This document shows, piece by piece, positions 1 to 8,702 of a stretch of 64,000 bases of DNA; within the stretch, counting starts at the first letter, position 1; every line of letters starts with the position of its first letter. Position numbers and translations under genes: made by a program. Location of the stretch: NCBI GenBank assembly GCA_964441245.1, contig CAYTVR010000007.1, positions 8,665 through 72,664 on the forward strand, given 5' to 3'. The stretch is from JALZUU01 sp964441245. GTDB lineage: Bacteria > Bacteroidota > Bacteroidia > Chitinophagales > Saprospiraceae. Below the pieces are notes generated by a model. The model made no database searches, had not been told where the DNA came from, and saw nothing but the letters and a program-made list of their open reading frames with translations.

Positions 1-1649
1 TCACCAACATAGGATCCGTTGGCACTTTTGATCACTGAACTATAGCCACCATCAGGACGAGCTTGCTTTCCACCAATGTACATTTTAGTAGTTCGATCAA
101 TTCCATTTGACGCGTCAGCAGTCACACCATTTGCTTTTCCATTTTTCTGTGCTGAAGACAATGGTTGACTTGTAAAAGCTTCTTCTACTCTTGGTTTGAC
201 ATATTCGAATAATCCTTCTTTTCCACCTTCCCGTCCATAACCTGATTCTCGATATCCTCCAAATCCAGCAGCTGCATCAAATACATTGGTGCAATTGACC
301 CAAACGGTTCCTGCTTTGATTTGTGGTGCGATATCCAAGGCTAAATTCAGATTATCGGTCCAAACACTTGCAGCCAATCCATAACGGGTATTATTGGCTA
401 ATTTTATTGCTTCCTTGTGCGATCTAAAAGTCATGGCCACTAACACCGGTCCAAAAATTTCTACTTGTGAAATAGTGGAAGATGGTGATACATCTGTAAA
501 TAATGTTGGCGGATAAAAGTAACCATCTTTTGGACAAGCCCAAGAAGGTTGCCATAGTTTGCTTCCTTCATCCACTCCTTGTTGTACCAAATCTTCTATT
601 ACTTTTAACTGTACTGGAGCGACAATAGCACCGATGTCAATCGTTTTATCCAGCGAATTACCAATACGGAGTTTTTCCATTCTGGCTCTGATTTTTTTGT
701 ACAATTTGTCGGCAATACTTTCTTGTACCAGTAGCCTGGAACCCGCACAACACACTTGGCCTTGATTGAACCAGATGGCATCGACGACCCCTTCTACCAC
801 ACTATCTAAATCTGCATCTTCAAAAACAATAAAAGGTGATTTTCCTCCCAGTTCTAAGGAGATTTTCTTGCCAGTCCCCGCTGTAGCTCTTCTAATAATT
901 TTTCCTACTTCAGTAGAACCTGTAAAGGCAATTTTATGCACATTTTTATGATCAACCAAAGCTGCTCCGGTCGTTCCATGTCCTGTAATGATGTTGACGA
1001 CACCTGCGGGCAAACCAACTTGGTGACAAATGTCTGCAAACAATAAAGCTGTTAAGGAGGTAAATTCCGCTGGCTTTAAAACGACTGTATTTCCCATCGC
1101 GAGTGCTGGTGCTATTTTCCAGGCTAGCATCAACAGTGGAAAATTCCAAGGAATGATTTGACCAATGACTCCGATCTCTTTATAATCTTTGAGTTCGGTA
1201 TCTCTAAGTTGAGCCCACCCCGCATGATGATAAAAATGACGTGCCACTAAAGGAATATCGATATCTCGTGACTCTCGAATCGGCTTCCCATTATCCATGG
1301 ATTCCAATACCGAAAATAGCCGAGCATGTTTTTGTATTTGACGAGCTAAGGCATAGAGATATTGTGCTCTTTTATGCGGACCAATTTCCACCCATTTGGG
1401 CAAAGCTTTATTCGCAGCCATTACTGCATCATCGACATCCTTGGCATTTGCTTCGGCAAGCTTTGCTAGTTTTTCCTTTGTCGAAGGATTGATACTATCA
1501 AAGTATTTTTTCGATCTTGGTGCTTTCCATTTTCCATTGATATACAATTGGAAAGTTCTTTTATGCGTTTCCAAAAATTCTATTGCTGCTGTAGTACTTT
1601 CTGGAGCAGGACCATATTCCATGGATTTATATATTTCTTTTATAGTCAT
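1..1649 (-). CDS. ALDH16-type two-domain aldehyde dehydrogenase (partial, runs off left edge)
   Basis: NAD(P)-dependent oxidation of an aldehyde to its acid. Read on the minus strand from ATG at 1649, the frame is open to base 1 (549 codons). The catalytic core is complete: an IIPWNFPLLM cofactor-loop motif, FTGSTEVGK, the LELGGKSP glutamate motif and the active-site GQVCCAGSR with adjacent cysteines at about 300-301. After about residue 505 comes a low-complexity linker and then MYIGGKQARPDGGYSS, which resembles the N-terminus of a second ALDH domain. Such a fused C-terminal ALDH-like domain is typical of the ALDH16 family; bacterial members keep the catalytic Cys, as here. It lies 102 bp downstream of deoC on the same strand, so oxidation of acetaldehyde released by deoxyribose-phosphate aldolase is a reasonable inferred role. 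The far end is not in the window. Confidence 0.9.
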   Translation of the reverse strand, partial: MTIKEIYKSMEYGPAPESTTAAIEFLETHKRTFQLYINGKWKAPRSKKYFDSINPSTKEKLAKLAEANAKDVDDAVMAANKALPKWVEIGPHKRAQYLYALARQIQKHARLFSVLESMDNGKPIRESRDIDIPLVARHFYHHAGWAQLRDTELKDYKEIGVIGQIIPWNFPLLMLAWKIAPALAMGNTVVLKPAEFTSLTALLFADICHQVGLPAGVVNIITGHGTTGAALVDHKNVHKIAFTGSTEVGKIIRRATAGTGKKISLELGGKSPFIVFEDADLDSVVEGVVDAIWFNQGQVCCAGSRLLVQESIADKLYKKIRARMEKLRIGNSLDKTIDIGAIVAPVQLKVIEDLVQQGVDEGSKLWQPSWACPKDGYFYPPTLFTDVSPSSTISQVEIFGPVLVAMTFRSHKEAIKLANNTRYGLAASVWTDNLNLALDIAPQIKAGTVWVNCTNVFDAAAGFGGYRESGYGREGGKEGLFEYVKPRVEEAFTSQPLSSAQKNGKANGVTADASNGIDRTTKMYIGGKQARPDGGYSSVIKSANGSYVG

Positions 1650-1672
1650 TTTAATAAGTTTTTTGATTAGTA

Positions 1673-1733
1673 TGTGTTCTGGTGTTAATGTATTTTAATG
1701 TATACGATTACAGTGACCAGAACACATTAACAC
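1673..1733. repeat. Palindromic GTGTT-type intergenic element, copy 1
   Basis: TGTGTTCTGGT (1673-1683) is the exact inverse complement of ACCAGAACACA (1716-1726). GTGTTAATGT (1682-1691) is the inverse complement of ACATTAACAC (1724-1733). The two pairs interleave, so the element is built of short GTGTT/AACAC words in opposite orientations. It begins 18 nt after the deoC stop codon and ends before the ALDH start. It resembles the elements at 17459, 34811 and 40320. Confidence 0.7.
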
Positions 1734-1751
1734 TTTAAAACCACAGCACTA

Positions 1752-2759
1752 TTACGCCATCGGATGTCGGAATGAAGCAGAATATCTGCCCGTTACAAAA
1801 TGTTCCAATTGTCTTTCTATATCTCCTAGTAAACTACTTGCACCGAATCTAAAAAGATCTTGATTCAACCATTCATCGCCTAATTCTTCTTTGATTAAAA
1901 TCAACCAGGCAATGGCTTGTTTAGCCGTTCGGATACCTCCTGCAGGTTTGAAGCCCACTTTAACTCCAGTCAATTCATAGTATGCTCGAATCGCTCGAAT
2001 CATGACTAAACTTACGGGGATAGTAGCGTTGACACTTTCTTTTCCTGTACTTGTTTTGATAAAATCAGATCCGGCCATCATACTAACCATACTTGCTTTC
2101 GCGACTTTGGTATAAGTAGGAATTTCTCCAGTAGCTAAAATAGTTTTCATGTGTGCCTCCCCACAAGCTTTGCGATAAGCGGCTACTTCCTTGTACAAAT
2201 CTTTCCATCTTGATTCTAAAACCAATCTTCGACTAATGACAATGTCAATTTCTTTTGCGCCAGCAGCTACAGACAATTCAATTTGTTTGATTCTTTCTTT
2301 AAAAGGAATTTGACCAGCGGGGAAAGCTGTAGACACTGCGGCAACAGGTAAATTACTTCCTTGCAAAGCAGCTACCGCGGTTTTGATATGATTGTGATAG
2401 ACACAAACGGCTCCCACTTTGATGCCCATATCTGCCATTCCCATGGCATCGAGCAAGTCTTGTCGAACAGGGGATTTCGCTTTCGCGCAAAGTCGATTGA
2501 CGTTTCCATCGGTATCATCTCCTGCAAGTGTTGTGAGATCAATACAGGTTACCGCTCGCAATAACCAAGCAGCCTGCCATTGTTTTTTAACGGATCGGCG
2601 TTTGGTCAAAGTCGCTGCTCTTCTTTCCACTGCACTTCTATTCACATTCATACTTGCAAATATTTTTGCATCAAATGGTATTCCTTCATTCCGTTCATGA
2701 TGGGCAGTTTTGGCTTTTTTGACGCCATTCCTACTTGCCTTTATTTTTGTTTTTGCCAT
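1752..2759 (-). CDS. deoC: Deoxyribose-phosphate aldolase
   Basis: Cleaves 2-deoxyribose 5-phosphate to glyceraldehyde 3-phosphate and acetaldehyde in the cytoplasm. The 335-aa protein is of the long DERA type (bacterial short forms are about 220-260 aa), with an extra basic N-terminal segment of about 60 residues. The active site is visible: DFIKTSTGKE, with the Schiff-base lysine at about K235, and VGFKPAGGIRT, with the second catalytic lysine at about K271. TCIDLTTL at 71-78 matches the start of the barrel. The gene lies 52 bp after deoA and 102 bp before the aldehyde dehydrogenase, all on the minus strand, forming a deo operon. The start at 2759 gives the strongly basic MAKTKIKASRNG N-terminus; a later start is possible because this part is not part of the barrel. 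Confidence 0.95.
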   Translation of the reverse strand: MAKTKIKASRNGVKKAKTAHHERNEGIPFDAKIFASMNVNRSAVERRAATLTKRRSVKKQWQAAWLLRAVTCIDLTTLAGDDTDGNVNRLCAKAKSPVRQDLLDAMGMADMGIKVGAVCVYHNHIKTAVAALQGSNLPVAAVSTAFPAGQIPFKERIKQIELSVAAGAKEIDIVISRRLVLESRWKDLYKEVAAYRKACGEAHMKTILATGEIPTYTKVAKASMVSMMAGSDFIKTSTGKESVNATIPVSLVMIRAIRAYYELTGVKVGFKPAGGIRTAKQAIAWLILIKEELGDEWLNQDLFRFGASSLLGDIERQLEHFVTGRYSASFRHPMA

Positions 2760-2811
2760 AATTTTACTTTTGGTATTTTACTATTAATATGCTCTGGTAC
2801 TAATACTAGAA

Positions 2812-4110
2812 TCACATTATCGTATTGAGTATCAATGGTTTTAATTGAGCAGCTTGAGGACTAACATTATAAGCCGAATTTAAGAATTTTTCTGCTTTAA
2901 TAAAAAAAGATGGATCATTGGCATATAAGATGGCTAATTCCTCTCCTTCTTTTATAGGGTCTCCTATTTTCTTTTTTAAGAGAATTCCGGCACCCATGTC
3001 AATTGTACTCGCTTTTGTTTCTCTTCCTGCACCTAGGCTTACAGAAGCTAAACCAATATCAAGCGCGTTTAGATGAGTGATAAATCCAGTAGTCTTACTT
3101 TTATGACTATGCGTAAATTTCGCCTTTGGTAATAAATCAGTCTCTTCTACTTCTTCGATATTTCCTCCTTGTGCGGTTACAAATTCTTTAAATTTTTCAA
3201 AGGCTGCTCCAGAAGCGATTAATCCTTGCAATTTTTTAATGCCCTCTTCTTTTGTCGAAACTACTTTTGCTAACATCAACATATTGCTTCCCAATTCCAA
3301 ACACAATTGGGTTAGATCTTCTGGGCCATTCCCTTTTAAAGTATCGATGGCTTCTTTGACTTCGAGGGCATTTCCAACTGCAAAACCTAATGGTTCGTGC
3401 ATAGCGGAAATGACTACAATTACTTTTCGATTCATTTTAGCACCAATCTCAATAATGATCTTCGCTAATTTTTTAGCCTCTTCTTCCGTTTTCATGAAAG
3501 CACCTTCCCCTACTTTTATATCAATCACAATCGCATCGGCACCACAAGCCAATTTTTTACTCATGATGCTTGACGCAATTAGAGAAATATTATTTACTGT
3601 ACCTGTTACGTCTCTAAGCGCATAAAGTTTTTTATCCGCTGGAACTAATTTTTCATTTTGTCCACAAACCGCAATGCCATGCTTTTGTACATTTTCAATA
3701 AATACTTCTCGGGTCATGTCCACGGACAAACCACTGATGGCCTCTAATTTGTCCAGTGTGCCACCTGTATGGCCAAGCCCCCGACCTGACATTTTTGCAA
3801 CAGGAACTCCAGCAACGGCAACCAAGGGTGCCAATACAATCGTGGTTTTGTCACCCACTCCACCGGTACTATGTTTATCGACTTTGATCCCCTTAATTGC
3901 TGCGAGATCAATCAAATCTCCTGACCTCATCATAATGTCTGTGAGATTGGCCGTTTCGTCGTCATTCAATCCTTTAAAATAGATCGCCATCAAAAAAGAG
4001 GCCATTTGATAATCAGGAATTTTACCAGAAACAAATCCATCAATGATCGATGATAACTCTTCCCTACTCAATTCTTTTCCATCTCTTTTCTTTTTGATTA
4101 GTTCTACCAT
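2812..4110 (-). CDS. deoA: Thymidine / pyrimidine-nucleoside phosphorylase
   Basis: Phosphorolysis of thymidine (and possibly uridine or deoxyuridine) to the free base and (deoxy)ribose 1-phosphate. At 432 aa it has the usual length of the family. The phosphate-binding KHSTGGVGDKTT is at about 79-90 and the family signature SGRGLGHTGGTLDKLEAI at 108-125. It sits between deoB (97 bp upstream) and deoC (52 bp downstream) on the same strand, so its pentose 1-phosphate product feeds the neighbouring mutase and aldolase. Sequence alone does not separate the thymidine-specific enzyme (DeoA) from the broader pyrimidine-nucleoside phosphorylase (Pdp). Confidence 0.94.
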   Translation of the reverse strand: MVELIKKKRDGKELSREELSSIIDGFVSGKIPDYQMASFLMAIYFKGLNDDETANLTDIMMRSGDLIDLAAIKGIKVDKHSTGGVGDKTTIVLAPLVAVAGVPVAKMSGRGLGHTGGTLDKLEAISGLSVDMTREVFIENVQKHGIAVCGQNEKLVPADKKLYALRDVTGTVNNISLIASSIMSKKLACGADAIVIDIKVGEGAFMKTEEEAKKLAKIIIEIGAKMNRKVIVVISAMHEPLGFAVGNALEVKEAIDTLKGNGPEDLTQLCLELGSNMLMLAKVVSTKEEGIKKLQGLIASGAAFEKFKEFVTAQGGNIEEVEETDLLPKAKFTHSHKSKTTGFITHLNALDIGLASVSLGAGRETKASTIDMGAGILLKKKIGDPIKEGEELAILYANDPSFFIKAEKFLNSAYNVSPQAAQLKPLILNTIM

Positions 4111-4207
4111 TTTTACTGGTTGTTGGTTAGTGGATATTTGGTGCTGCTTACTAGATATTGCTTTAGTCGCTTAGCGCAAAAAAATTAGACAAAAGGTCAT
4201 TGTTTGC

Positions 4208-5380
4208 TTAGGCACTTATGGCTGAAAAGTAACTTTCTCCAGGTGACTCAAAATCAATATCAAGGGCTTCGGCTATGGTGGAAGATATGTCTGCAAAAGT
4301 TTGGCGAATACCAATATTAGTTCCTGATTGGATCATTTTTCCGTAAGTCAAAATGGGGATATATTCTCGGGTATGATCAGTACCGGGAGCGGAAGGATCA
4401 TTGCCATGATCAGCTGTGATGATGAGTAAATCGTCCTCCTTCAATTTGTCCAAAATGATAGGTAACTCATGATCAAATTCCATTAAAGATTTGGCGTATC
4501 CTTCAATGTCTCTTCGATGTCCAAACAACATGTCAAAATCAACTAAATTCGTGAATATCAAACCTTTAGAAGGCTTTCCTATGGCTTTGATTGTTTCTTT
4601 TATCCCTTCCAAATTATTGGCTGTTTTCACGTAAGTGCTAATACCCTTTCCTGCAAAAATATCGACTATTTTACCAATAGAAACCACTTCTTTTTCATGG
4701 TTTTGAATGGCATTTAATAAGTTATCGGGCGGCATTACAGAGAAGTCTTTTCTTCGACTTGTTCGGGTATAATTTCCAGATGTTCCGATGAATGGACGAG
4801 CAATCACTCGACTCACTTCATAGTCACCTTTGAGCATGTCTCTTGCTATTTGACAGATTCTGTATTGCTCTTCGATGGGATAAACATTCTCGTGCATCGC
4901 AATCTGAAAAACGCTATCGGCAGAAGTATATACAATCGGATATTTGGTGCGACAATGTTCATCCCCTAATTCATTAATCACAGCAGTTCCCGAGGCTGTT
5001 TTGTTTCCTAAGGTTGGTGTTCCGATCGCCTTTTCATACCGATCCATAAATTCTTTTGGAAAGCCGTTTGGAAAGGTTGGAAATGGTTTTTCTAAAACAG
5101 TACCGCAAATTTCCCAATGTCCAGTAGTGGTGTCTTTACCAGAAGATTTTTCAACAGCTTTGCCAAAAGCGGCTTTGGGATGATCCGTTTTTGCCAATAA
5201 ATTGCTAGGATCAATATTTCCTAAACCAAGACTGGTTAAATTAGGAATTTGAAGTTGAGGATAAAACTTGGCAATATTACCAAGCGTGTTGCTTCCCTGA
5301 TCATTATACAAATTTGCGTCAGGTAATTCTCCAATTCCTACACTATCTAATACAATTAAGATAACTCGATTGACCTTCAT
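4208..5380 (-). CDS. deoB: Phosphopentomutase
   Basis: Converts (deoxy)ribose 1-phosphate to the 5-phosphate in nucleoside salvage. The 390-aa alkaline-phosphatase-superfamily protein has metal-binding VLDSVGIGELPDA near the N-terminus (D12), the GKDTTTGHWE activation motif at 81-90 (phosphorylatable Thr about 84 by analogy with Bacillus PPM), and C-terminal TADHGNDPSAPGTDHTRE with further metal ligands. It is the first gene of the minus-strand deo cluster. The start at 5380 places the metal-binding aspartate at residue 12, as in known enzymes. Confidence 0.95.
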   Translation of the reverse strand: MKVNRVILIVLDSVGIGELPDANLYNDQGSNTLGNIAKFYPQLQIPNLTSLGLGNIDPSNLLAKTDHPKAAFGKAVEKSSGKDTTTGHWEICGTVLEKPFPTFPNGFPKEFMDRYEKAIGTPTLGNKTASGTAVINELGDEHCRTKYPIVYTSADSVFQIAMHENVYPIEEQYRICQIARDMLKGDYEVSRVIARPFIGTSGNYTRTSRRKDFSVMPPDNLLNAIQNHEKEVVSIGKIVDIFAGKGISTYVKTANNLEGIKETIKAIGKPSKGLIFTNLVDFDMLFGHRRDIEGYAKSLMEFDHELPIILDKLKEDDLLIITADHGNDPSAPGTDHTREYIPILTYGKMIQSGTNIGIRQTFADISSTIAEALDIDFESPGESYFSAISA

Positions 5381-5439
5381 AAAGAGCGTTTTTAAATGAA
5401 TGATATTGAATTGATCGAATTTTTTGGGAATTTTTTACG

Positions 5440-5467
5440 CAAAGTAAACACTTCATTTTACAACAAA
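5440..5467 (-). promoter_or_regulatory. Possible deoB promoter
   Basis: On the minus strand TTTG is followed 17 nt later by TACTTTG, about 60 nt upstream of the deoB ATG. This approximates the Bacteroidota -33 TTTG / -7 TAnnTTTG arrangement, but the -7 word is one base short and the spacing is short, so it is only a candidate. Confidence 0.3.
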
Positions 5468-5633
5468 GCGGGAATAAATATAGGATAAAGTATCAATATC
5501 TAAAGTGTTTTTGTTAAAATCCTTCTTTAAAAAAGAGAAATCCTATTAAAAATAATGGATTAACGACTGAATTTATTTTTAGAATTTAAGGTAAAAAAAT
5601 GCTAAAATCCCTCGTTATCCGGCTTCAACCTCC

Positions 5634-5641
5634 TACCTTTG
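5634..5641 (+). promoter_or_regulatory. Bacteroidota-type -7 element (TACCTTTG)
   Basis: TACCTTTG matches the TAnnTTTG -7 consensus of the Bacteroidota primary sigma factor and ends 27 nt before the ATG of the lipoprotein gene at 5669. No convincing -33 TTTG is seen at the expected distance. Confidence 0.5.
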
Positions 5642-5668
5642 CACAAAATTTAAAAAAAGATATTTTAT

Positions 5669-6115
5669 ATGAATTCATCTTCGTTTTTATTTTGTATTTC
5701 TTTACTTTTCATTTGCTTTAGTTGTGATCAAAATTCGACTACTAAAACCGAGGAGCAAGAGGTTGCTGCAGTAAAACTATTGCCAAGCGAAGTTATTTAT
5801 AATGAAGTGATGAAAATTCATGATGATGTCATGCCCAAAGTAAAAGACATCAATCGATTACAAAAGCAATTAAAAGCCAAATTAGAATCGCCAGAGGCGA
5901 CGACTAATCAAAAGGAGATTCAAAGTCTTTTACAACAATTAGATCTAGCGGACAAAAGTATGTGGGATTGGATGGGAGCATTTAAACAACCAAATAAAAA
6001 CAGTCCTCAAGATAGCATCATTCAATATTTAAAACAGGAAAAAATCACTATTTCAAAAGTAAGTGAAGACATGTTGAATAGTATTGCTAAGGCCAAAAAA
6101 TATTTAAATCAATAA
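5669..6115 (+). CDS. Small lipoprotein, helical, function unknown
   Basis: A 148-aa predicted lipoprotein. A hydrophobic signal (residues 5-17) ends in ICFSC, a lipobox with Cys19. The mature part is almost entirely helical and charged, with EVMKIHDDVMPKVKDINRLQKQLK at its start; similar proteins in Bacteroidota are often mislabelled viral A-type inclusion protein. A periplasm-facing coiled-coil role is inference. A TACCTTTG -7 element lies just upstream, and the esterase gene follows after 28 bp, so the two are probably co-transcribed. No function can be assigned. Confidence 0.8.
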   Translation: MNSSSFLFCISLLFICFSCDQNSTTKTEEQEVAAVKLLPSEVIYNEVMKIHDDVMPKVKDINRLQKQLKAKLESPEATTNQKEIQSLLQQLDLADKSMWDWMGAFKQPNKNSPQDSIIQYLKQEKITISKVSEDMLNSIAKAKKYLNQ

Positions 6116-6143
6116 AATTTTAGCACACTACAAACAAAATCCA

Positions 6144-6875
6144 ATGAGACGAGAACTTCAAGGATGGCATAGCCCAGCATTAAACAAACATATGGAAATC
6201 GCTACGTATGGACATTATGGACATGCGCTATTGATGTTACCTACAGCAGCAGCTGATTATTTAGAATATGAACGTTTTCAATTAATTGATGCGATCAGTG
6301 AACCTATCAATTCTGGAAAATTCAAAGCCTTTTCTATCAATAGTATCAACTCTGAAAGTTGGTTGAACAGCAGAATGTATCCTCCGCACAAAGCTATTCG
6401 GCATGCGCAATTCAATGATTATATTATCAATGAAGTAGTCCCTTTTATAAGGAACCATACTAGCCATGATACGCCGATCTATATTACAGGTGCTTCGCTT
6501 GGCGCTCTACATGCTTGTAATCTTTTCTTTCGCCATCCTGATATTTTTGCAGGAACCATTGCGATGAGTGGGAACTATGATTTGACCACTTATACAGATG
6601 GATATTTTGATGATCAGGTCTATTTTAATAGTCCAGAACATTATCTTAAAAACTTGGATGATGATTATTTCCTTCCTATGCTGCGCCAAAAGAAACACAT
6701 TCATCTCTTGACTGGATCTGGAAACTATGAGACTCCTGATGCTACTCGTCGGTTTTCTGCTTTGCTTTCTTCAAAAGGTATTCCGCATGAGTTAGATGTT
6801 TGGGGACATGATATGCCGCATGATTGGCCAACTTGGCGAGCAATGCTTCCATATTATTTACAGTCTAGATTTTAG
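6144..6875 (+). CDS. Alpha/beta-hydrolase, putative esterase (esterase D/EstA-like)
   Basis: A 243-aa single-domain alpha/beta hydrolase of the PF00756-like esterase group. The nucleophile elbow is GASLG with Ser118 (YITGASLGALHACN), and a C-terminal WGHDMPHDWPTW holds the likely catalytic His (222 or 226). There is no signal peptide. The family hydrolyses short acyl or thioester substrates (for example S-formylglutathione or carbohydrate esters); the substrate here is unknown. It lies 28 bp after the lipoprotein gene. The 233 bp downstream show no clear terminator. Confidence 0.85.
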   Translation: MRRELQGWHSPALNKHMEIATYGHYGHALLMLPTAAADYLEYERFQLIDAISEPINSGKFKAFSINSINSESWLNSRMYPPHKAIRHAQFNDYIINEVVPFIRNHTSHDTPIYITGASLGALHACNLFFRHPDIFAGTIAMSGNYDLTTYTDGYFDDQVYFNSPEHYLKNLDDDYFLPMLRQKKHIHLLTGSGNYETPDATRRFSALLSSKGIPHELDVWGHDMPHDWPTWRAMLPYYLQSRF

Positions 6876-7108
6876 CCTGTTCTGACCTTCGGTGGGGCAA
6901 GATTTTCACTCCGTTTCGATTGGTTGTTGGCCTCTTGTAGTGAAGGTACTTTTACGGAAAATTGACAAAAACGGGTAAGCGAATTTAAGTTTCATTTGTT
7001 GCTAAAGTATCAACTATTCTAATTTTTGATTACGAGTTGTTAATCATTTATTGGGAATAAACGTTAAGATGAACTTTCAAACATGATCCAAAATAAATTC
7101 ATCGACAC

Positions 7109-7723
7109 ATGAAAAATTATATATCAAAATTTTCTTTACTCCTTTTATTATTGATTTTTTTTGCTGCTTGTCAGCAAGAAGAAAAATTACCTATCCTAGG
7201 GAATAGAGATGTAGTCAATGGGAAAACGATTTATCATACCATACCTGATTTTCAATTTATTGATCAAGATAGCAGTCAGGTAAATAACACCACATTTAAG
7301 GATAAAATATATATCGCCAACGATTTTTTTACTTCCTGTCCGACTATTTGCCCAAAGGTAAAACAACAAATGCTACGTATTTATGATCGTTTTGAGGATG
7401 AGGAACAATTGAAATTTTTGTCTTTATCCATTGATACCCGAAACGACAATGTGGCTAAATTAAAAAAATATGCCACCAAACTAGACATCGATGCTCAACG
7501 TTGGCATTTGGTTACCGGAGAAAAGGATCATATTTATGACGTTTGTGATGATTTTTTCTTGGTCGCAAAGGAAGATCCAGATGCACCAGGCGGCTTCGAT
7601 CACAGTGGGATACTCATACTTGTTGACAAAAATCAAAGAGTACGTGCTTTTGCAGATGGGACGAATCCCGAAAAAGTAGATGAAATGATGAAGAACATTG
7701 AAAAATTGTTGAAGGAAGGGTAA
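7109..7723 (+). CDS. SCO1/SenC-family copper chaperone lipoprotein
   Basis: Thioredoxin-fold SCO protein, 204 aa. The family delivers copper to the CuA centre of cytochrome oxidase or acts as a thiol redox protein. The lipobox is FFAAC (Cys21). The copper-binding FTSCPTICPK is at 74-83 (Cys77 and Cys81, the CxxxCP pattern), and the third ligand histidine lies in GGFDHSGIL at about 164. It would be anchored facing the periplasm. A cytochrome c follows across the scaffold gap, consistent with a respiratory locus, but genes may be missing in between. Confidence 0.93.
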   Translation: MKNYISKFSLLLLLLIFFAACQQEEKLPILGNRDVVNGKTIYHTIPDFQFIDQDSSQVNNTTFKDKIYIANDFFTSCPTICPKVKQQMLRIYDRFEDEEQLKFLSLSIDTRNDNVAKLKKYATKLDIDAQRWHLVTGEKDHIYDVCDDFFLVAKEDPDAPGGFDHSGILILVDKNQRVRAFADGTNPEKVDEMMKNIEKLLKEG

Positions 7724-7732
7724 TTGGTTATT

Positions 7733-7832
7733 NNNNNNNNNNNNNNNNNNNNNNNNNNNNNNNNNNNNNNNNNNNNNNNNNNNNNNNNNNNNNNNNNNNN
7801 NNNNNNNNNNNNNNNNNNNNNNNNNNNNNNNN
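7733..7832. other. Assembly gap (100 N)
   Basis: Exactly 100 undetermined bases, the conventional length for a scaffold gap of unknown size. It starts 9 bp after the SCO gene stop and ends 35 bp before the cytochrome c start. The real distance, and whether another gene sits here, cannot be told. Confidence 0.99.
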
Positions 7833-7867
7833 TAATTCTATCTAATTTTTTGTTATAAATTGTTCGT

Positions 7868-8272
7868 TTGAATAAAAAAACATTTCTATTACTCTCGGTT
7901 CTAATCGCAAGTGTGGTTTCTTTTTGGACTTGTAGTTACAAACCATATACTCAAGGGAAACGCTTGTATCAAGCTTTTTGTGCCAATTGCCATATGGATA
8001 ATGGAGAGGGACTCAGAAGTTTGTATCCACCATTAGCCAACTCTGATTATCTCGAAAAAAATCATGATCAATTAGCTTGTATCATAGCTAATGGTATGAG
8101 TGGAAAAATAGTAGTCAATGGAAAAGAATACGATCAAGCCATGGCTGGGGTGACTGCTCTAAACGATATTGAAATCAATAATATCATCAACTATATCAAT
8201 CATGCTTGGGGTAATAATTTAGGAAAAAGTAATATTGTAGATGTTCGTGCTAAATTAAAAGAGTGTAAATAG
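7868..8272 (+). CDS. Class I c-type cytochrome
   Basis: A 134-aa exported mono-haem cytochrome c. The haem-binding CANCH is at 38-42 and the likely axial methionine in YDQAMAGV at about 98. Residues 6-20 are a hydrophobic export signal ending FWTCS; Cys22 could be lipidated, but Trp-Thr before it is a poor lipobox. The frame opens with TTG at 7868; an ATG or GTG start could lie in the N gap upstream, though the hydrophobic segment is already complete. It probably works with the SCO protein across the gap in electron transfer. Confidence 0.88.
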   Translation: MNKKTFLLLSVLIASVVSFWTCSYKPYTQGKRLYQAFCANCHMDNGEGLRSLYPPLANSDYLEKNHDQLACIIANGMSGKIVVNGKEYDQAMAGVTALNDIEINNIINYINHAWGNNLGKSNIVDVRAKLKECK

Positions 8273-8702
8273 TCATTTGAATACTATTCAACATTCAACC
8301 ATGATGATCCATTTTTCTATTTTACGACTCTACTCCAAATCTATAGGCAAAATCTGAGAACTCGATAATTCCTTCATTTTTTAACTCGTCTAGTACAAAA
8401 TTACCTTGATCATAAAAGGAACTTATTAATCTTCTAGTACTCTATAAGCTTATTTCTTAAAATCAATTTGAGATTTAAAACTCGATTCAATTAACTTTAT
8501 CTAGTAAACAAGATTGGTCACACCTTCCTCAAACCATTGACTACCAACAACATATACTCTAATTGCTTAATAAATGACCTACTTATAGTGAGGCGTTTAA
8601 TGCTATATATATGACAGGAAATTAATTAGTTTAAATACCCCAAATCTGTAAAAAGTGTGTATTTTTGGGCAGTTCAATCTAATAATATACCTTATTAAAC
8701 TT
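8273..8702 (+). other. 430-bp AT-rich intergenic region
   Basis: No open frame with coding character, no strong hairpin and no repeat seen. The only recognisable signal is a TATTTTTG -7-like word close to the downstream gene. Confidence 0.6.
8660..8667 (+). promoter_or_regulatory. -7 promoter element (TATTTTTG) that decides the downstream start
   Basis: TATTTTTG fits TAnnTTTG and ends 35 nt before ATG 8703. An upstream in-frame start at 8655 would overlap it, which favours 8703 as the true start of the large secreted protein. Confidence 0.45.

Noticed and set aside
8655..8702. Upstream in-frame extension of the large anchor-L protein
   Set aside because: It overlaps the -7 promoter word and places 16 residues before a complete signal peptide starting at 8703.
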